Numbered from the stretch's first letter, positions 35,067-43,941 are shown. The stretch: 64,000 nt of DNA from Xylophilus ampelinus (GCF_901875635.1 NZ_CABFMN010000079.1:20683-84682); one strand, 5' to 3'. Notes: generated by a model not told the origin, from the sequence alone. Program-made: numbers and translations.

Positions 35067-35268
35067 GCCGTGCCCCTCCCTGTCCATAGAGGCGTTCGCC
35101 GATGCGCCGCACGAACTCGCGCTCGATGAAGTCCAAGCGTTCGTCGGCAGCGTTGACCACGAGGATGTGCTGATCGCGCCAGCCGCGTTGCTTCATCGCG
35201 TCGAGATCTGTGGTCTCGGGCTGGAGGCGACCCAAGGGGCAGCGATAGGTGGGCGTCGAAATCTTCAT
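35059..35268 (-). CDS. Small phage protein (69 aa, unknown)
   Basis: MKISTPTYRCPLGRLQPETT ... QGGARHD. A strong GGGAGGTG ribosome site lies 4 nt before the ATG, immediately after the resolvase stop. No family recognised. Confidence 0.6.
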   Translation of the reverse strand: MKISTPTYRCPLGRLQPETTDLDAMKQRGWRDQHILVVNAADERLDFIEREFVRRIGERLYGQGGARHD

Positions 35269-35269
35269 C

Positions 35270-35746
35270 TCACACCTCCCGTTCCAGTGCGTGCTGCTCG
35301 ATGGCCCAGTGCAGGAGTGCCAGTGCGTCGGCCTCGTTGTCGTCGGCCGGAGCGTGACCACGGGCACGGGCGGTCGCCACCATCTCGTCCTTGCTGGCGT
35401 TGCCCCTGCCGGTGGCGTGCTTCTTGATCGTTCCCACGGGCACGCCCTGGTACGGGATCTGGTGGTGCTCGCACCACGCGGTGAGCGTGGCAAGGAAGCC
35501 GCCGTAGGCGTGGGCAGCATCCGTGGAGACGTGGCGTCGCACCTCCTCGAAGTGCAAGCAGTCGATGCCGTCGCAGGATTGTTTGATCTCGGTGAGCCAG
35601 CGTTTGAATCGCAGGAAGCGCATTCCGCCGCCTTCGAAGCGCTGCGGCCGGAAGCTCTCGGAACCGCTGGTGATGTGGCCGTCACTGCCGCGCAGCGCCC
35701 AGCCGGTGGTGGTGCCCAGATCGAGGGCGAGGATGGTGGTGGTCAT
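35270..35746 (-). CDS. Holliday-junction resolvase, RuvC-like (phage type)
   Basis: 158 residues. RNase-H-fold nuclease with acidic residues in ILALDLGTTTGWA (Asp9), LHFEEV and the C-terminal DDNEADALALL. GTIKKHATGRGNASKDEMV is the typical RuvC helix region. It resolves four-way junctions before packaging. Precedes the small ORF and DUF6362-like gene in one operon. Confidence 0.85.
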   Translation of the reverse strand: MTTTILALDLGTTTGWALRGSDGHITSGSESFRPQRFEGGGMRFLRFKRWLTEIKQSCDGIDCLHFEEVRRHVSTDAAHAYGGFLATLTAWCEHHQIPYQGVPVGTIKKHATGRGNASKDEMVATARARGHAPADDNEADALALLHWAIEQHALEREV

Positions 35747-35750
35747 GGTG

Positions 35751-35882
35751 TCAGTCCTTGTTTTGGCTGGTCTGACGGATCGGACGGGTCGTATCGAAAC
35801 CTTCCATGAGGCGCGCGCACGCGCACGTGTAGGAGTTACGACGTAGTCCGTCCGATCCGTCAGACGCGGTTGTGTCAGTCAT
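35751..35882 (-). CDS. Possible small ORF (43 aa) overlapping a large inverted repeat
   Basis: MTDTTASDGSDGLRRNSYTC ... RQTSQNKD. Overlaps the primase stop by 8 nt. Both arms of the perfect inverted repeat fall inside it, so it may be a by-product of the DNA structure rather than a gene. Weak ribosome site. Confidence 0.3.
   Translation of the reverse strand: MTDTTASDGSDGLRRNSYTCACARLMEGFDTTRPIRQTSQNKD
35770..35865. repeat. 18-bp perfect inverted repeat with 60-bp spacer
   Basis: Left arm GTCTGACGGATCGGACGG (35770-35787), right arm its exact reverse complement (35848-35865). A second short arm GTCGTA / TACGAC (35788-35793 / 35837-35842) extends the stem. Lies in the gap between primase and resolvase genes. 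Confidence 0.75.
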
Positions 35883-38157
35883 CGGCGTAAGGGGTGTAGG
35901 TGGGTGCTGGCGGGTACTTGAGGCCAATGCCCTGAAACCCGCGCAAGCCCATGCCGTTGCGCCATTTGTCCAAGCCCCGGTTGAGCAGCAGATCGGCAAA
36001 GCGCTTCTGCGAACCGGTGAATTCGCCCGCTGCTTCTGCCCATGGCTTCCAGTCGTTGAACAGTTCTGCAGTCAGCGACTTGGCGTTGGCCTCGCGCACG
36101 CAGCGCTCATCAAGCCAGCGGCCCAACGCGTCCTCGGCTTCGAAATACTCCTCGGTGGCGTCCACCACCCGCTGCGGTGGGGAGAGTCGTCCGTGGCGTT
36201 GCCAGTCGAGGCAACCCTGCACGGCCCACGCCAAGATGCCGTCACGTTCGGCCAGGAGCTTCTGCTGCAGGTTCTTGTCACGGCGCTCGGGCGGCACGGT
36301 GATCGTGAAAGGGATCAGGTGCAGCCTGCGTTTCATCGCCTCGTCGATGTTGCGAATGGCGGGCCTGTGGTTGCCCGCCACGAACAACTTGAACTGCGGG
36401 AAGAACTCGAAGAAGTCCTGGCGCATGAAGCGCGCAGAGATCTTGTCGCCACCGGTCAGGTTCTTGAGCTTGGACTCGGCCCAGCGTTTTCCCTGTTCGG
36501 TTTCGATGGCCGCCACGAAGCGTGCGCCGCGCAGCCCCGCCATATCGGTCGGGTGCCGGTCGGTGCGCGTCTCCATGAAGGTGTCCATCGGCGCATTGGT
36601 CGCGTAGTCGCCCAGAATGGTGGCCAACGTGTTGACGAACACCGACTTGCCGTTTGCACCCGTGCCGTACAAAAAAAACAGCGCGTGCTCCTGCGTCGAC
36701 CCGGTCAGCGCGTAGCCGACCATTCGTTGCAGGTAGAACTGAAGTTCCTTGTCACCACCCGTGACCTCGTCGATGAACTGCCTCCAGGTCGGGCAGTCGC
36801 CGCTGGGCGTGGCTGTGGTGATCTTGGTCATCCGGTCGGCGCGCTCGTGCGGGCGCCTCCGGCCTGTCTTGAGATCGACCACGCCGCCCGGCGTGTTGAG
36901 CAGCCACGGATCGGCGTCCCACTCGTCGGTGGTGGCCGCGTGCCTGCGGTCAGCGCGCGCCAGCCGCTCCACACCGCCGACCGTGCTGGCGCTGGCGAGC
37001 TTCGCCGCGACCTTGGGGTTGTCGGCGCGCACAGCCGTCTGGCGGCAGACACTCCGGATCAGGTCAGTGGCGGCCAGCGTGTCCTCGGTGCGCCAGCGTT
37101 GCCCGTCCCACACCAGCCACTTGCCCCAGCCAGCCACGTAACGCCAGTCGCGGTGGTAGCGGCGGGTGAAGGACAGCGCCAGCGCGTCCTCCGTACCCCA
37201 GACGGACTCGTCGCTGCTGACCACCGGATCAACGTCATCGGCCACGTCGTGCATCTGCAAGCGTGGGCCGTGGGTGATAAAGGCGGCGACATCGAAGCCC
37301 TCGGCAATGGCATCGGCCACATCCCAGCCCTCGGCGGCCTCTTCGGGCGGATAGAGAACGTGGCAGGACTTGGCTCCCGCCGACAGGATGGCCTGTGCTG
37401 CCTGCGTCGCGTACTCCCAACCCGGTTTGTCGCGGTCAGGCCAGATCAGCACGGCCTTGCCGGACAGCGGCGACCAGTCGGTCTTGTCGACCGGAGCGTT
37501 CGCACCGTGCATTGCCGTGGTGGCCACGATGCCCGCGTCGATCAGTGCCTGCGCGCATTTCTCGCCCTCGACCAGCACCACCTGCGCGGCGCTGGTCATC
37601 CCTGGTTGGTTGTAGAGCGGGCGCGGGTCGGGTGGTGCCATCTTGCGCCGCTTCGCATCCCAGGGCCGGAACTGCTTCTTCTGCCCGGGCGGGTCGTAGC
37701 GATAGACGACGGCGATGAGATGGCCTTCCGCATCGAGGTAGTCCCACTTCGCGGTGGCCGGGCCGAGGTCATCGACGGGAGCCTCCTTCTTGCTCCTGCG
37801 CGCCAGAGTCGCCGGAGCACGCCCGACCAGTTCGGTCGCGGTATCGAGCACGCGTGGGAAGTCGCTGTGCGCATCGATGCCGAGGTGGGCCGCGATCAGG
37901 GAAAAAGTGTCGCCGCCGTCGCCAGTGGCGCGATCCGTCCACAGGCCGGTCTTGTCACCGGTGAGCACGACTTCCAGGCTGTCGCCCGGACTACCGAGCA
38001 CGTCGCCGATCAGGAATTTGCCACCGCGCCTCTTGCCTGCAGGGAACAGCGTTGCCAGTACCGATTCCAGCCGCGAGAGCAATGCCTCGCGGATTGCGTC
38101 GCGTTCGGCATCGAGGGCACGAGGAGCGGGCTTTTGCGTGTCGTTGAAGTCAAGCAT
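35875..38157 (-). CDS. Phage primase-helicase (TOPRIM plus D5/SF3 helicase)
   Basis: 760 residues. An N-terminal primase-like zinc-free region (1-130) leads to a TOPRIM domain with VEGEK (196-200) and IWPDRDKPG (239-247), then a D5-type N-terminal domain (about 410-490) and an SF3 helicase with Walker A GTGANGKS (498-505) and a Walker-B block ending FVAAIETEQGK. It unwinds and primes phage DNA. ATG 38157 overlaps the preceding stop. Key enzyme of the replication module. Confidence 0.9.
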   Translation of the reverse strand: MLDFNDTQKPAPRALDAERDAIREALLSRLESVLATLFPAGKRRGGKFLIGDVLGSPGDSLEVVLTGDKTGLWTDRATGDGGDTFSLIAAHLGIDAHSDFPRVLDTATELVGRAPATLARRSKKEAPVDDLGPATAKWDYLDAEGHLIAVVYRYDPPGQKKQFRPWDAKRRKMAPPDPRPLYNQPGMTSAAQVVLVEGEKCAQALIDAGIVATTAMHGANAPVDKTDWSPLSGKAVLIWPDRDKPGWEYATQAAQAILSAGAKSCHVLYPPEEAAEGWDVADAIAEGFDVAAFITHGPRLQMHDVADDVDPVVSSDESVWGTEDALALSFTRRYHRDWRYVAGWGKWLVWDGQRWRTEDTLAATDLIRSVCRQTAVRADNPKVAAKLASASTVGGVERLARADRRHAATTDEWDADPWLLNTPGGVVDLKTGRRRPHERADRMTKITTATPSGDCPTWRQFIDEVTGGDKELQFYLQRMVGYALTGSTQEHALFFLYGTGANGKSVFVNTLATILGDYATNAPMDTFMETRTDRHPTDMAGLRGARFVAAIETEQGKRWAESKLKNLTGGDKISARFMRQDFFEFFPQFKLFVAGNHRPAIRNIDEAMKRRLHLIPFTITVPPERRDKNLQQKLLAERDGILAWAVQGCLDWQRHGRLSPPQRVVDATEEYFEAEDALGRWLDERCVREANAKSLTAELFNDWKPWAEAAGEFTGSQKRFADLLLNRGLDKWRNGMGLRGFQGIGLKYPPAPTYTPYADD

Positions 38158-38377
38158 CCACAGACTCCTCGCAAGATGCTTGCTGCCCGACGATCCACGC
38201 TTCCAGCTCTGCAGGCTTGAACCGCACGAGCTTGCCGACGCGGTAATGGGGAAGGCGACGCTGCTTGCGTTCCTTCGCTTGCGAGAGCCAGTACGAGGGC
38301 AAGTTGAACATCAGTGCAGCCTGGCGTACGTCGATCAGTTGCTCGCCGAGCACATGATTCAAAGTCGTGGTGTTCAT
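38150..38377 (-). CDS. Excisionase-like helix-turn-helix protein (75 aa)
   Basis: MNTTTLNHVLGEQLIDVRQA ... YRVGKLVRFKPAELEAWIVG: the winged-HTH pattern of AlpA/excisionase-type proteins (LIDVRQAA.MF...YW...K....LP.YRVGK..RF). Sits between nuclease and primase genes, overlapping both. Confidence 0.65.
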   Translation of the reverse strand: MNTTTLNHVLGEQLIDVRQAALMFNLPSYWLSQAKERKQRRLPHYRVGKLVRFKPAELEAWIVGQQASCEESVDA

Positions 38378-39111
38378 GCTTTTGTCCTCCAGCAGCGGTC
38401 TTGCCACGCGCACATCCGGCACTCGAAGTGGGTCGGGTCATTGAAGGCGCGAGGCAGGAGATCTCCCGCCTCGGTAGCCGTGATGACCTTCACCGCCCGA
38501 TCCGACATGCGCTGGGCCAGGGCCGCATCAAAGGGAACGGCCTCGGTGTAGATATCCATCGTGTCGGCGTTGAGCGCCGTGAAGATCGCCGGGTGCTCGT
38601 GCAGTTCGAGATAGGCTTGGTAGATCGCCACTTGCGCGGCGTAGATGGGCTTGGAGATGGCCAGCCCCTTTTTCTCCAGGTCGCTCCAGGACTTGTTGCC
38701 CAGACATTTGCATTCCCAGAGCGCGGGATAGGCGAAGCCCTCGGGGCCCGCGACGATGACGCCGTCGACGTGACCCTGCAGGCGACCGTCGGCCACCGAG
38801 AAGCCAAACTGTTCGCCGTCGGCCTTGCGGGTGTGCAGGTCGAAACCCGCGTTCCGCAGCCACGCCACCATGCAGTCCTCCATGACATGGCCACGTTCGA
38901 AGATGCGCAGCATCCGGCCCGGTGCGTCCCGCCCGTGGTCGATGGGAGCCTTGGCGTACTCGAACTGCAGCGCGCGCTCGCAAGCCACACCGAGGCGCGA
39001 GGCCCCGAGGTACTGGCGCTCGGACTGACGAGCGCGGGCCTGCTGTATCCCGGCGTCTACCAGGGCGGTGACCTGGCCCGAGATGCTCGATGAGGAGTTG
39101 AAGTCGATCAT
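38374..39111 (-). CDS. PD-(D/E)XK nuclease, RecB/Cas4-like
   Basis: 245 residues. LQGHVDGVIV and LWECKCLGNK give the D...E-x-K catalytic motif of PD-(D/E)XK exonucleases. The Cys cluster FECRMCAWQDRCW near the C-terminus could bind Fe-S as in RecB-like Cas4 families. Likely the recombination exonuclease partner of the RecA-like ATPase nearby. Confidence 0.75.
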   Translation of the reverse strand: MIDFNSSSSISGQVTALVDAGIQQARARQSERQYLGASRLGVACERALQFEYAKAPIDHGRDAPGRMLRIFERGHVMEDCMVAWLRNAGFDLHTRKADGEQFGFSVADGRLQGHVDGVIVAGPEGFAYPALWECKCLGNKSWSDLEKKGLAISKPIYAAQVAIYQAYLELHEHPAIFTALNADTMDIYTEAVPFDAALAQRMSDRAVKVITATEAGDLLPRAFNDPTHFECRMCAWQDRCWRTKA

Positions 39112-39608
39112 GGCTTCTTCCCCTTCGGCTCTTCCCAGGGCAGGTCGTCCTCCAGATCCGCGAACGGATTGACGGCGTCCGGTGCCAACGGATCGGGCGC
39201 AGGGGTCATCCCCCGCACGGGCGGGTACTTGGTGGTCTCGTGGTGCGCGACCATCGCGTCCGACCAGCAGGTGACTATTGATTCGATCACCCGCAGCGCT
39301 TCCGCTTCAGAGTAGTCGCCCAGCGGCTTAGTGAAGCCGATCTCGCCCGCTGCCTCGCCGAAAGCCTTGAGGCACTGGCGCATCGCGGCCAGCTCGACAT
39401 CAGACGGATCGATCATGGCGACCCCCTTGATATCGGTGCGACCTTCCTTGGCTCGCAGCCAGTTGCCGTACAGCGCATGAAACGCGTTCTGACAGCGTTG
39501 CGAGCAGAACACCCAGTCGATGGGGTAGCGCCGGGGATTGCCGACACCGTGTCGGTTGTCGGTGTGGCCGAATCCCCGGGCCTGTCGTTTGCAGACCCAG
39601 CATTTCAT
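39108..39608 (-). CDS. DUF6511-like Cys-containing phage protein (166 aa)
   Basis: Starts MKCWVCKRQARGFGHTDNRH with a downstream CSQRCQNAF, a treble-clef-like zinc site. The rest is acidic and Pro-rich at the end (ending EEPKGKKP). Members of this family, DUF6511 as I recall it, sit in replication modules. Role unknown. Confidence 0.6.
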   Translation of the reverse strand: MKCWVCKRQARGFGHTDNRHGVGNPRRYPIDWVFCSQRCQNAFHALYGNWLRAKEGRTDIKGVAMIDPSDVELAAMRQCLKAFGEAAGEIGFTKPLGDYSEAEALRVIESIVTCWSDAMVAHHETTKYPPVRGMTPAPDPLAPDAVNPFADLEDDLPWEEPKGKKP

Positions 39609-39615
39609 CGCCCCC

Positions 39616-40242
39616 TCACTGAGCCCAAGACGGCTTGCCCGTCATGGGTGCGCGTTGCGGAGCCGGTGTCTGATACGCGGGGGCTGCCTGCGCCGGAGCG
39701 CCGGACGTGCCACCACTCGAAGCCTTGGGCGGCACGCCCATCCACTTGGCGTAGTCGGGGTGATCCGGTTCGACCGCCACCTTGACCACGTTGCGGTCTT
39801 GGCCCTTGCCGTCCTTCTCGATGTCGACGCGGGCCAGGAACTCCAAGCCATCCAGTTCGTGGAAGCCCTGGATGCGGCGCGCGGCGGCGGCCTGGGGGCC
39901 GTTGTCCTGCGGGTGGACGTTGCGGGCGCTGTTGAGCGCGGCGCGAATGAAGCTGCGCCCCATCTGACCCCAGGTCGGGCCCTTCTTCGAGTGCAGGCCG
40001 ATGTTCGACCACATCTTGCGTTTGGCATGCTCGCCGCCAGTGACGACGAACTCGGCGGCGAGGTAGATCGCGCCGGTCTCGAAGGATTCGGTGGCGTAGC
40101 CGCCCGTCCAGCCCTGCGCCGGATCGTCGTGGCCACCGGGCTTGATGGTCATGCGCACAGGCACCAGCGTGCCCTTGGGGATGAGGTCGAAGCCCTGTTG
40201 CTGTTCGGCGTCGTTGAAGTCGTTCCAGTTCTGCGTGGTCAT
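39616..40242 (-). CDS. Phage single-stranded-DNA-binding-like protein (208 aa)
   Basis: MTTQNWNDFNDAEQQQGFDL, a mostly beta N-terminal 140 residues followed by a Gly/Pro/Ala-rich disordered tail (PKASSGGTSGAPAQAAPAYQ) and a hydrophobic-free tip. Domain layout and position next to the recombination ATPase suggest an SSB or annealing helper. Family not certain. Confidence 0.5.
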   Translation of the reverse strand: MTTQNWNDFNDAEQQQGFDLIPKGTLVPVRMTIKPGGHDDPAQGWTGGYATESFETGAIYLAAEFVVTGGEHAKRKMWSNIGLHSKKGPTWGQMGRSFIRAALNSARNVHPQDNGPQAAAARRIQGFHELDGLEFLARVDIEKDGKGQDRNVVKVAVEPDHPDYAKWMGVPPKASSGGTSGAPAQAAPAYQTPAPQRAPMTGKPSWAQ

Positions 40243-40247
40243 GGCGA

Positions 40248-41102
40248 TTACTCCTGAGATTCGTGAGATGCGGGAATGGCGGAATGGGCGGCGGCGCTTG
40301 CGGACATGGCTGCGCCCGCGCACTTGGCGATCAGCGCGCTCAGGTCCGGCGGTTCGAGCAGTTCGAGACGACCGCTGCGGTCTTTGGCCGGGAAGCCGTA
40401 GGGATTGACGGTGTGGGTGACGAAGGCGCGGTAGGCGCTGCCGTCCTCGGCCTTGATCTCGGCCAGCGTCACGACCTCGTCGACGATGCCGGGCAGCTCC
40501 AGGCTGGTCTTGCTGCCTTCGATCTGCGGCACGAACACCTTGCGGTTGTAGTCATCGAGGCGTTCGTCGAGGATGGCTACGAACACGACGTTCTTGCCGC
40601 GTGCGTGCTGCAGGTGGGTCAAGGCACTCACCATTTCCTGGCCCAGCAGGCCGTAGGCACTGCGCAGATCAGGCTTGCCGGAGCGGTCGCTGGTTGCACC
40701 GGGCTGCGTCTTGCACCACGCGAAGCATTGGCGCGACAACTGCGTGATCGAGTCGAGGAAGAAGGTCTGGTAGCGGTCGAGCTGCGTCGCGTCGCCGAAC
40801 TTCTCGATGACGTGGTCGTAGTGCGCCTGCGAGAAGGCAGACTCCGGCGGCAGCGACTTGTCCGGGCCCGCGAGGAACACGAAGAAGTCGCGGCTCTCGG
40901 GCCAGGACGCCGGTCGGATGGTGTCGCCCGGCCAGTCGGCCACGGCCAGATCGCCTGCCTCGATGTCGATGAACAGCGTGGTCTTCGGATCGAGGTCTTT
41001 GAGCCGGGTGGTCTTGCCGATGCCGGACTTGCCCAGCATCAGCAGCTTGACGCCCTTGCGCTCGGCCATGCGCTGCTGCGCGGAGATGATCGGGAGGGCC
41101 AT
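40248..41102 (-). CDS. RecA-like phage ATPase (Sak4-type)
   Basis: 284 residues with P-loop MLGKSGIGKTT (22-32), conserved FIDIEAGD and a Walker-B-like FFLDSITQLSRQ. The size and KS.IGK pattern match AAA_24/Sak4 annealase-like ATPases of phages. ATG overlaps the stop of the BRO gene. Probably works with the SSB-like and nuclease products in phage recombination. Confidence 0.8.
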   Translation of the reverse strand: MALPIISAQQRMAERKGVKLLMLGKSGIGKTTRLKDLDPKTTLFIDIEAGDLAVADWPGDTIRPASWPESRDFFVFLAGPDKSLPPESAFSQAHYDHVIEKFGDATQLDRYQTFFLDSITQLSRQCFAWCKTQPGATSDRSGKPDLRSAYGLLGQEMVSALTHLQHARGKNVVFVAILDERLDDYNRKVFVPQIEGSKTSLELPGIVDEVVTLAEIKAEDGSAYRAFVTHTVNPYGFPAKDRSGRLELLEPPDLSALIAKCAGAAMSASAAAHSAIPASHESQE

Positions 41103-41875
41103 CACGCCACCTCCTTCAACTCTTCGGCGACGGCGGGATTCCAGAGAATCTGGTAGCCGCTGTGGCCGTTGCGCGAGTACGGCATGGCCTCGGCCCATGC
41201 TTCCCCGGCCTCGGTCAGTTCCCATTCGTCGCGGTCGTTGCGGAACTGGAAGCCGTGTGATGCCAGCAACTGGTTCGTGGCCTTGGCCGAGCGGTTGAGC
41301 AGCTTGCCGAGCTGGGTGGCGTTGAGCGAGCAGATCGGCTCGTTGGCGGCAGCGCTTTTGGCTGGAAGGGCGCGGCGCAGCACCTCTGTGGTGAGGCCAG
41401 TGTTCTCCTGAATGCAGGTCAACGTCGCCGCCATCGCAATGCCGGTCTTGACGCCCGGCACCTTGGCGACCGCCTCTCCGATCAGCAGGATCGCGCTCAC
41501 GCGGTCGTGGGTCGGCGCGGGCAAGGAAGCCAGCGCGCCGGGGGCGGAATACGCGCCGGTCTTGCGGATCGCGGGCAGCACCTCGCCGGTCACCCAGCGT
41601 TTGAAGCGTTTCGCGGCGTCCTTGGTGCTGCCGAGGATCAGGGCGTAGAGGCCCGATTCGTTGACGTGGTTGGCGCGCTGCGTGCGCCCGAGGTTGTCGA
41701 TGACCTCCAATTTCTGGAGGTCATCGGCATCGACGTGCGACTTGATCGCCTGAGACGGGTTGCCCATCTCCAATGCGTCGCAGACGTCGCTGGCGTTGAA
41801 CCACGGCAGGCCAGCATCGTCGACCTGCACGCGCACGGCGTGCGCCTCGAACTGGAAGGGAATGATCGCGCTCAT
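41102..41875 (-). CDS. BRO-N domain antirepressor-like protein (257 aa)
   Basis: N-terminal Bro-N domain (PFQFEAHAVRVQVDDAGLPW, FNASDVCDALEMGNPSQAIK, VNESGLYALILGSTKDAAKR) found in phage antirepressors. The C-terminal region contains a helical DNA-binding part (LNATQLGKLLNRSAKATNQ). Likely an early regulator. An upstream ATG at 41890 is less likely. Confidence 0.8.
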   Translation of the reverse strand: MSAIIPFQFEAHAVRVQVDDAGLPWFNASDVCDALEMGNPSQAIKSHVDADDLQKLEVIDNLGRTQRANHVNESGLYALILGSTKDAAKRFKRWVTGEVLPAIRKTGAYSAPGALASLPAPTHDRVSAILLIGEAVAKVPGVKTGIAMAATLTCIQENTGLTTEVLRRALPAKSAAANEPICSLNATQLGKLLNRSAKATNQLLASHGFQFRNDRDEWELTEAGEAWAEAMPYSRNGHSGYQILWNPAVAEELKEVA

Positions 41876-41877
41876 GA

Positions 41878-42159
41878 TCAGTCCTCCCACGCGACGTCGA
41901 CGATGCGGTCGGCCCCGCGCGCGGCGCGCTTGCGCGCCTCGGTGTGGAGTTCCTCCAGTGCGGTGCGGCGGCGGCCGAGCGCCAGGGCTTCGGCGTTGAC
42001 GGTCTGGATGGCGAAGGCCAGTTCGTCCACCGTGGCCGCGTCGAGCGCGACGACCACGTCATGGCCGTCGGCATCGCGATAGCGGATGTCGTCGGGAAGG
42101 TGTTCGCCGTAGATGGACGGCAGCTGCTTGCGCAGCGAAGCGATGAGGCTGGTGCTCAT
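41878..42159 (-). CDS. Small early phage protein (93 aa, unknown)
   Basis: MSTSLIASLRKQLPSIYGEH ... IVDVAWED. Helical, with a repeat of Ala/Leu heptads at 45-80. 2 bp from its neighbours on both sides. No family recognised. Confidence 0.55.
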   Translation of the reverse strand: MSTSLIASLRKQLPSIYGEHLPDDIRYRDADGHDVVVALDAATVDELAFAIQTVNAEALALGRRRTALEELHTEARKRAARGADRIVDVAWED

Positions 42160-42161
42160 GA

Positions 42162-42641
42162 TCAGTGCTCCGAATCGAGAGAAAGGGTGAAGGACGGCTT
42201 GCCGGAATCCACGGTGCGAGCGGCGGCGAACTGCTGCTGTAGCGCCGGAGGCCAGTTCGTGAAGCGGGATTCAGAGACGGACAACTTGATGTCGAGGTAG
42301 CCCTCGACCTTCTCGCCCGAGGCCACGATGCGCTCGGCGATTTCTGCCAGTTGCTTCTGATCCCAACTGACCTTCTTGGGCAGCTCGAACTTGATGCGCA
42401 GCTGGCCGTCGTCGAGGTGCACGGTGCCGAAGTCGCGGCCCGAATCGCGCAGTGCCGTGCGGGCCTGCTCGCCGTAGGCGGCATCGAGCGCCGCGTCGAA
42501 CTTGGTGCGGGCCTTCTTGAGCCAGTCGAGGGCCTCGTCGAGGTTCTTGTCGATCTCGGCCTTCTGCACGGCGGGCAACGCGGCCAGTTGGCCGACGGAC
42601 ATCGCGGCGATGTCGGCGGGAAAGAGGGTGATGTCGTTCAT
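42162..42641 (-). CDS. Early phage protein (159 aa, unknown)
   Basis: MNDITLFPADIAAMSVGQLA, a helical hairpin region (KAEIDKNLDEALDWLKKART), then a more beta-rich C-terminal half. Start chosen at MNDITLF; the longer open frame extends into the preceding gene. Confidence 0.55.
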   Translation of the reverse strand: MNDITLFPADIAAMSVGQLAALPAVQKAEIDKNLDEALDWLKKARTKFDAALDAAYGEQARTALRDSGRDFGTVHLDDGQLRIKFELPKKVSWDQKQLAEIAERIVASGEKVEGYLDIKLSVSESRFTNWPPALQQQFAAARTVDSGKPSFTLSLDSEH

Positions 42642-42652
42642 GGCATCGCTCC

Positions 42653-42916
42653 TCAGACCGCCGCGCGCTCGGACGTCGAGTCGTGCAGCGCCTGGCGCTC
42701 GAACTCGATGACCGCGTCCACGGGGTAGCCGACGCGCTTGGACAACTTCAGGTAGCGCGGGCCGCGACCTTCGCTGCGCCAGCGTTGCAGGGTCTTGGGG
42801 CTGACGCCCCACCGCTGGGCAAGTTCGTTTTCGTTGAGCACCCGGCGGTCGCCGGGTGAGAGGCTGTTGATCGCCTGCTGTGGCGACCGGGGGATACTGC
42901 TTGCTGCTGTCTGCAT
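42653..42916 (-). CDS. First early gene: helix-turn-helix DNA-binding protein (87 aa)
   Basis: A C-terminal HTH (NENELAQRWGVSPKTLQRWR, RGPRYLKLSKRVGYPVDAVI) of the excisionase/AlpA/MerR-like type. ATG at 42916 preceded by CAGGAG 7 nt upstream. It opens the early operon next to an operator-like repeat set. Confidence 0.7.
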   Translation of the reverse strand: MQTAASSIPRSPQQAINSLSPGDRRVLNENELAQRWGVSPKTLQRWRSEGRGPRYLKLSKRVGYPVDAVIEFERQALHDSTSERAAV

Positions 42917-42968
42917 GGAACGCTCCTGTTGCGTTGTTGAGGAACAGGTGTCATTCCAGACTTCGGGT

Positions 42969-43021
42969 GGCGAACCTTTAAGGGACGCAATGGCGAACCA
43001 CGCGGGAACTTCGGGTTCGCC
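42969..43021. promoter_or_regulatory. Operator-like repeats GGCGAACC before the early operon
   Basis: GGCGAACC at 42969-42976 and 42992-42999, inverted GGTTCGCC at 43014-43021; starts 22-23 bp apart (about two helical turns). The core GCGAACC matches the iteron array at 34402-34452, so one protein may bind both places. Confidence 0.5.
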
Positions 43022-43040
43022 AAAGTTCTCGCTGGATACG

Positions 43041-43066
43041 AAAACGGCGGGCACAAGGCCCGCCGT
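43041..43066 (-). terminator. Intrinsic terminator of merR
   Basis: Minus-strand stem ACGGCGGGC / GCCCGCCGT with a 5-nt loop followed by TTTC, 35 bp after the merR stop. It insulates the phage early promoter from merR transcription. Confidence 0.7.
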
Positions 43067-43100
43067 CATCGTCGAGGATCAGTCAAGGGATGGCTGCGTG

Positions 43101-43514
43101 TCACTCCGTCTGCAAGGCGGCGATCAAGGGGCAGCGCACCCGGCCACGGACGGCATCGCAGCGCTGCACGAGCTCGGACAGCACCGCTTCGATGCGCTGC
43201 AGGTCATTCAGTCGCTCGCGAACGTCAACGAGTTTGCGCTGAGCCTGCGCACGCGCCTCGGCGCAGTGCGATCCGTCCTCGAGCTTGAGCAGTTCGGATA
43301 CCTCGTCGAGACTGAAGCCCAGCCGCTGCGCCGACTTGATGAAGCGGACGCGGCCAAGCTCGTTCGCGCCGTAACGGCGGATACTTCCCTGCGGCCGATC
43401 TGGTTCGGGCAGCAGCCCCTTGCGCTGGTAGAAGCGGATGGTTTCGACATTGACGCCAGCCGCGCGCGCCAGCGCGCCGATCGTCATCGCCTCGATCTCG
43501 GGCGTGCTGTTCAT
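43101..43514 (-). CDS. merR: Mercury-responsive regulator MerR
   Basis: 137 residues. N-terminal MerR winged HTH ([40 protein letters not shown]), coiled coil, and three cysteines Cys84, Cys119 and Cys128 matching the Hg(II)-binding set of MerR. It represses, then activates, the divergent merT promoter when mercury binds. 41 bp from merT with the expected operator between. Confidence 0.93.
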   Translation of the reverse strand: MNSTPEIEAMTIGALARAAGVNVETIRFYQRKGLLPEPDRPQGSIRRYGANELGRVRFIKSAQRLGFSLDEVSELLKLEDGSHCAEARAQAQRKLVDVRERLNDLQRIEAVLSELVQRCDAVRGRVRCPLIAALQTE

Positions 43515-43518
43515 GGTC

Positions 43519-43549
43519 TTGACTCCGTACTTAAGTACGGAAGTAAGCT
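43519..43549 (+). promoter_or_regulatory. mer promoter-operator
   Basis: -35 TTGACT (43519-43524), dyad CCGTAC-ttaa-GTACGG (43525-43540), -10 TAAGCT (43544-43549). The spacer is 19 bp, the overlong spacing that MerR corrects by DNA twisting. Confidence 0.9.
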
Positions 43550-43555
43550 TACTCC

Positions 43556-43930
43556 ATGAAACCAGTCACCCCAACTGCGCAAGGCAGTACCGGAGGCGGC
43601 CGTGCGGCGCTCGCGGCCGGATTCGTCTCGGCCATCCTCGCCTCGACCTGCTGTCTCGGGCCATTGGTGCTGATCTCCCTGGGTTTCTCGGGCGCTTGGA
43701 TCAGCAATCTCACAGCGCTCGAACCTTACCGCCCCGTCTTCATCGGCGCAGCGCTCATCGCGTTGTTTCTCGCAGGCAGACGCATCTGGGCCAAAACCCC
43801 GGCCTGCGAGCCCGGGCAAGTGTGCGCGGTGCCGCGCGTACAGCGTGGCTACAAGCTGCTGTTCGGGATCGTGGTCGCCCTGGTGATCGTGGCGCTCGGC
43901 TTCCCGCTGGTCGCGCCCTGGTTTTACTGA
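43556..43930 (+). CDS. merT: Mercuric ion transporter MerT
   Basis: 124 residues with three membrane spans and the vicinal Cys32-Cys33 pair in the first (STCCLGPL), plus Cys84 and Cys90 in the cytoplasmic loop, as in Tn501-type MerT. It carries Hg(II) from MerP into the cytoplasm. First gene of the plus-strand mer operon. Confidence 0.93.
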   Translation: MKPVTPTAQGSTGGGRAALAAGFVSAILASTCCLGPLVLISLGFSGAWISNLTALEPYRPVFIGAALIALFLAGRRIWAKTPACEPGQVCAVPRVQRGYKLLFGIVVALVIVALGFPLVAPWFY

Positions 43931-43941
43931 ACGGAGATTTT

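Noticed and set aside
35872..38220. 782-codon plus-strand ORF
   Set aside because: Opposite the primase-helicase gene, which has clear TOPRIM and Walker motifs.
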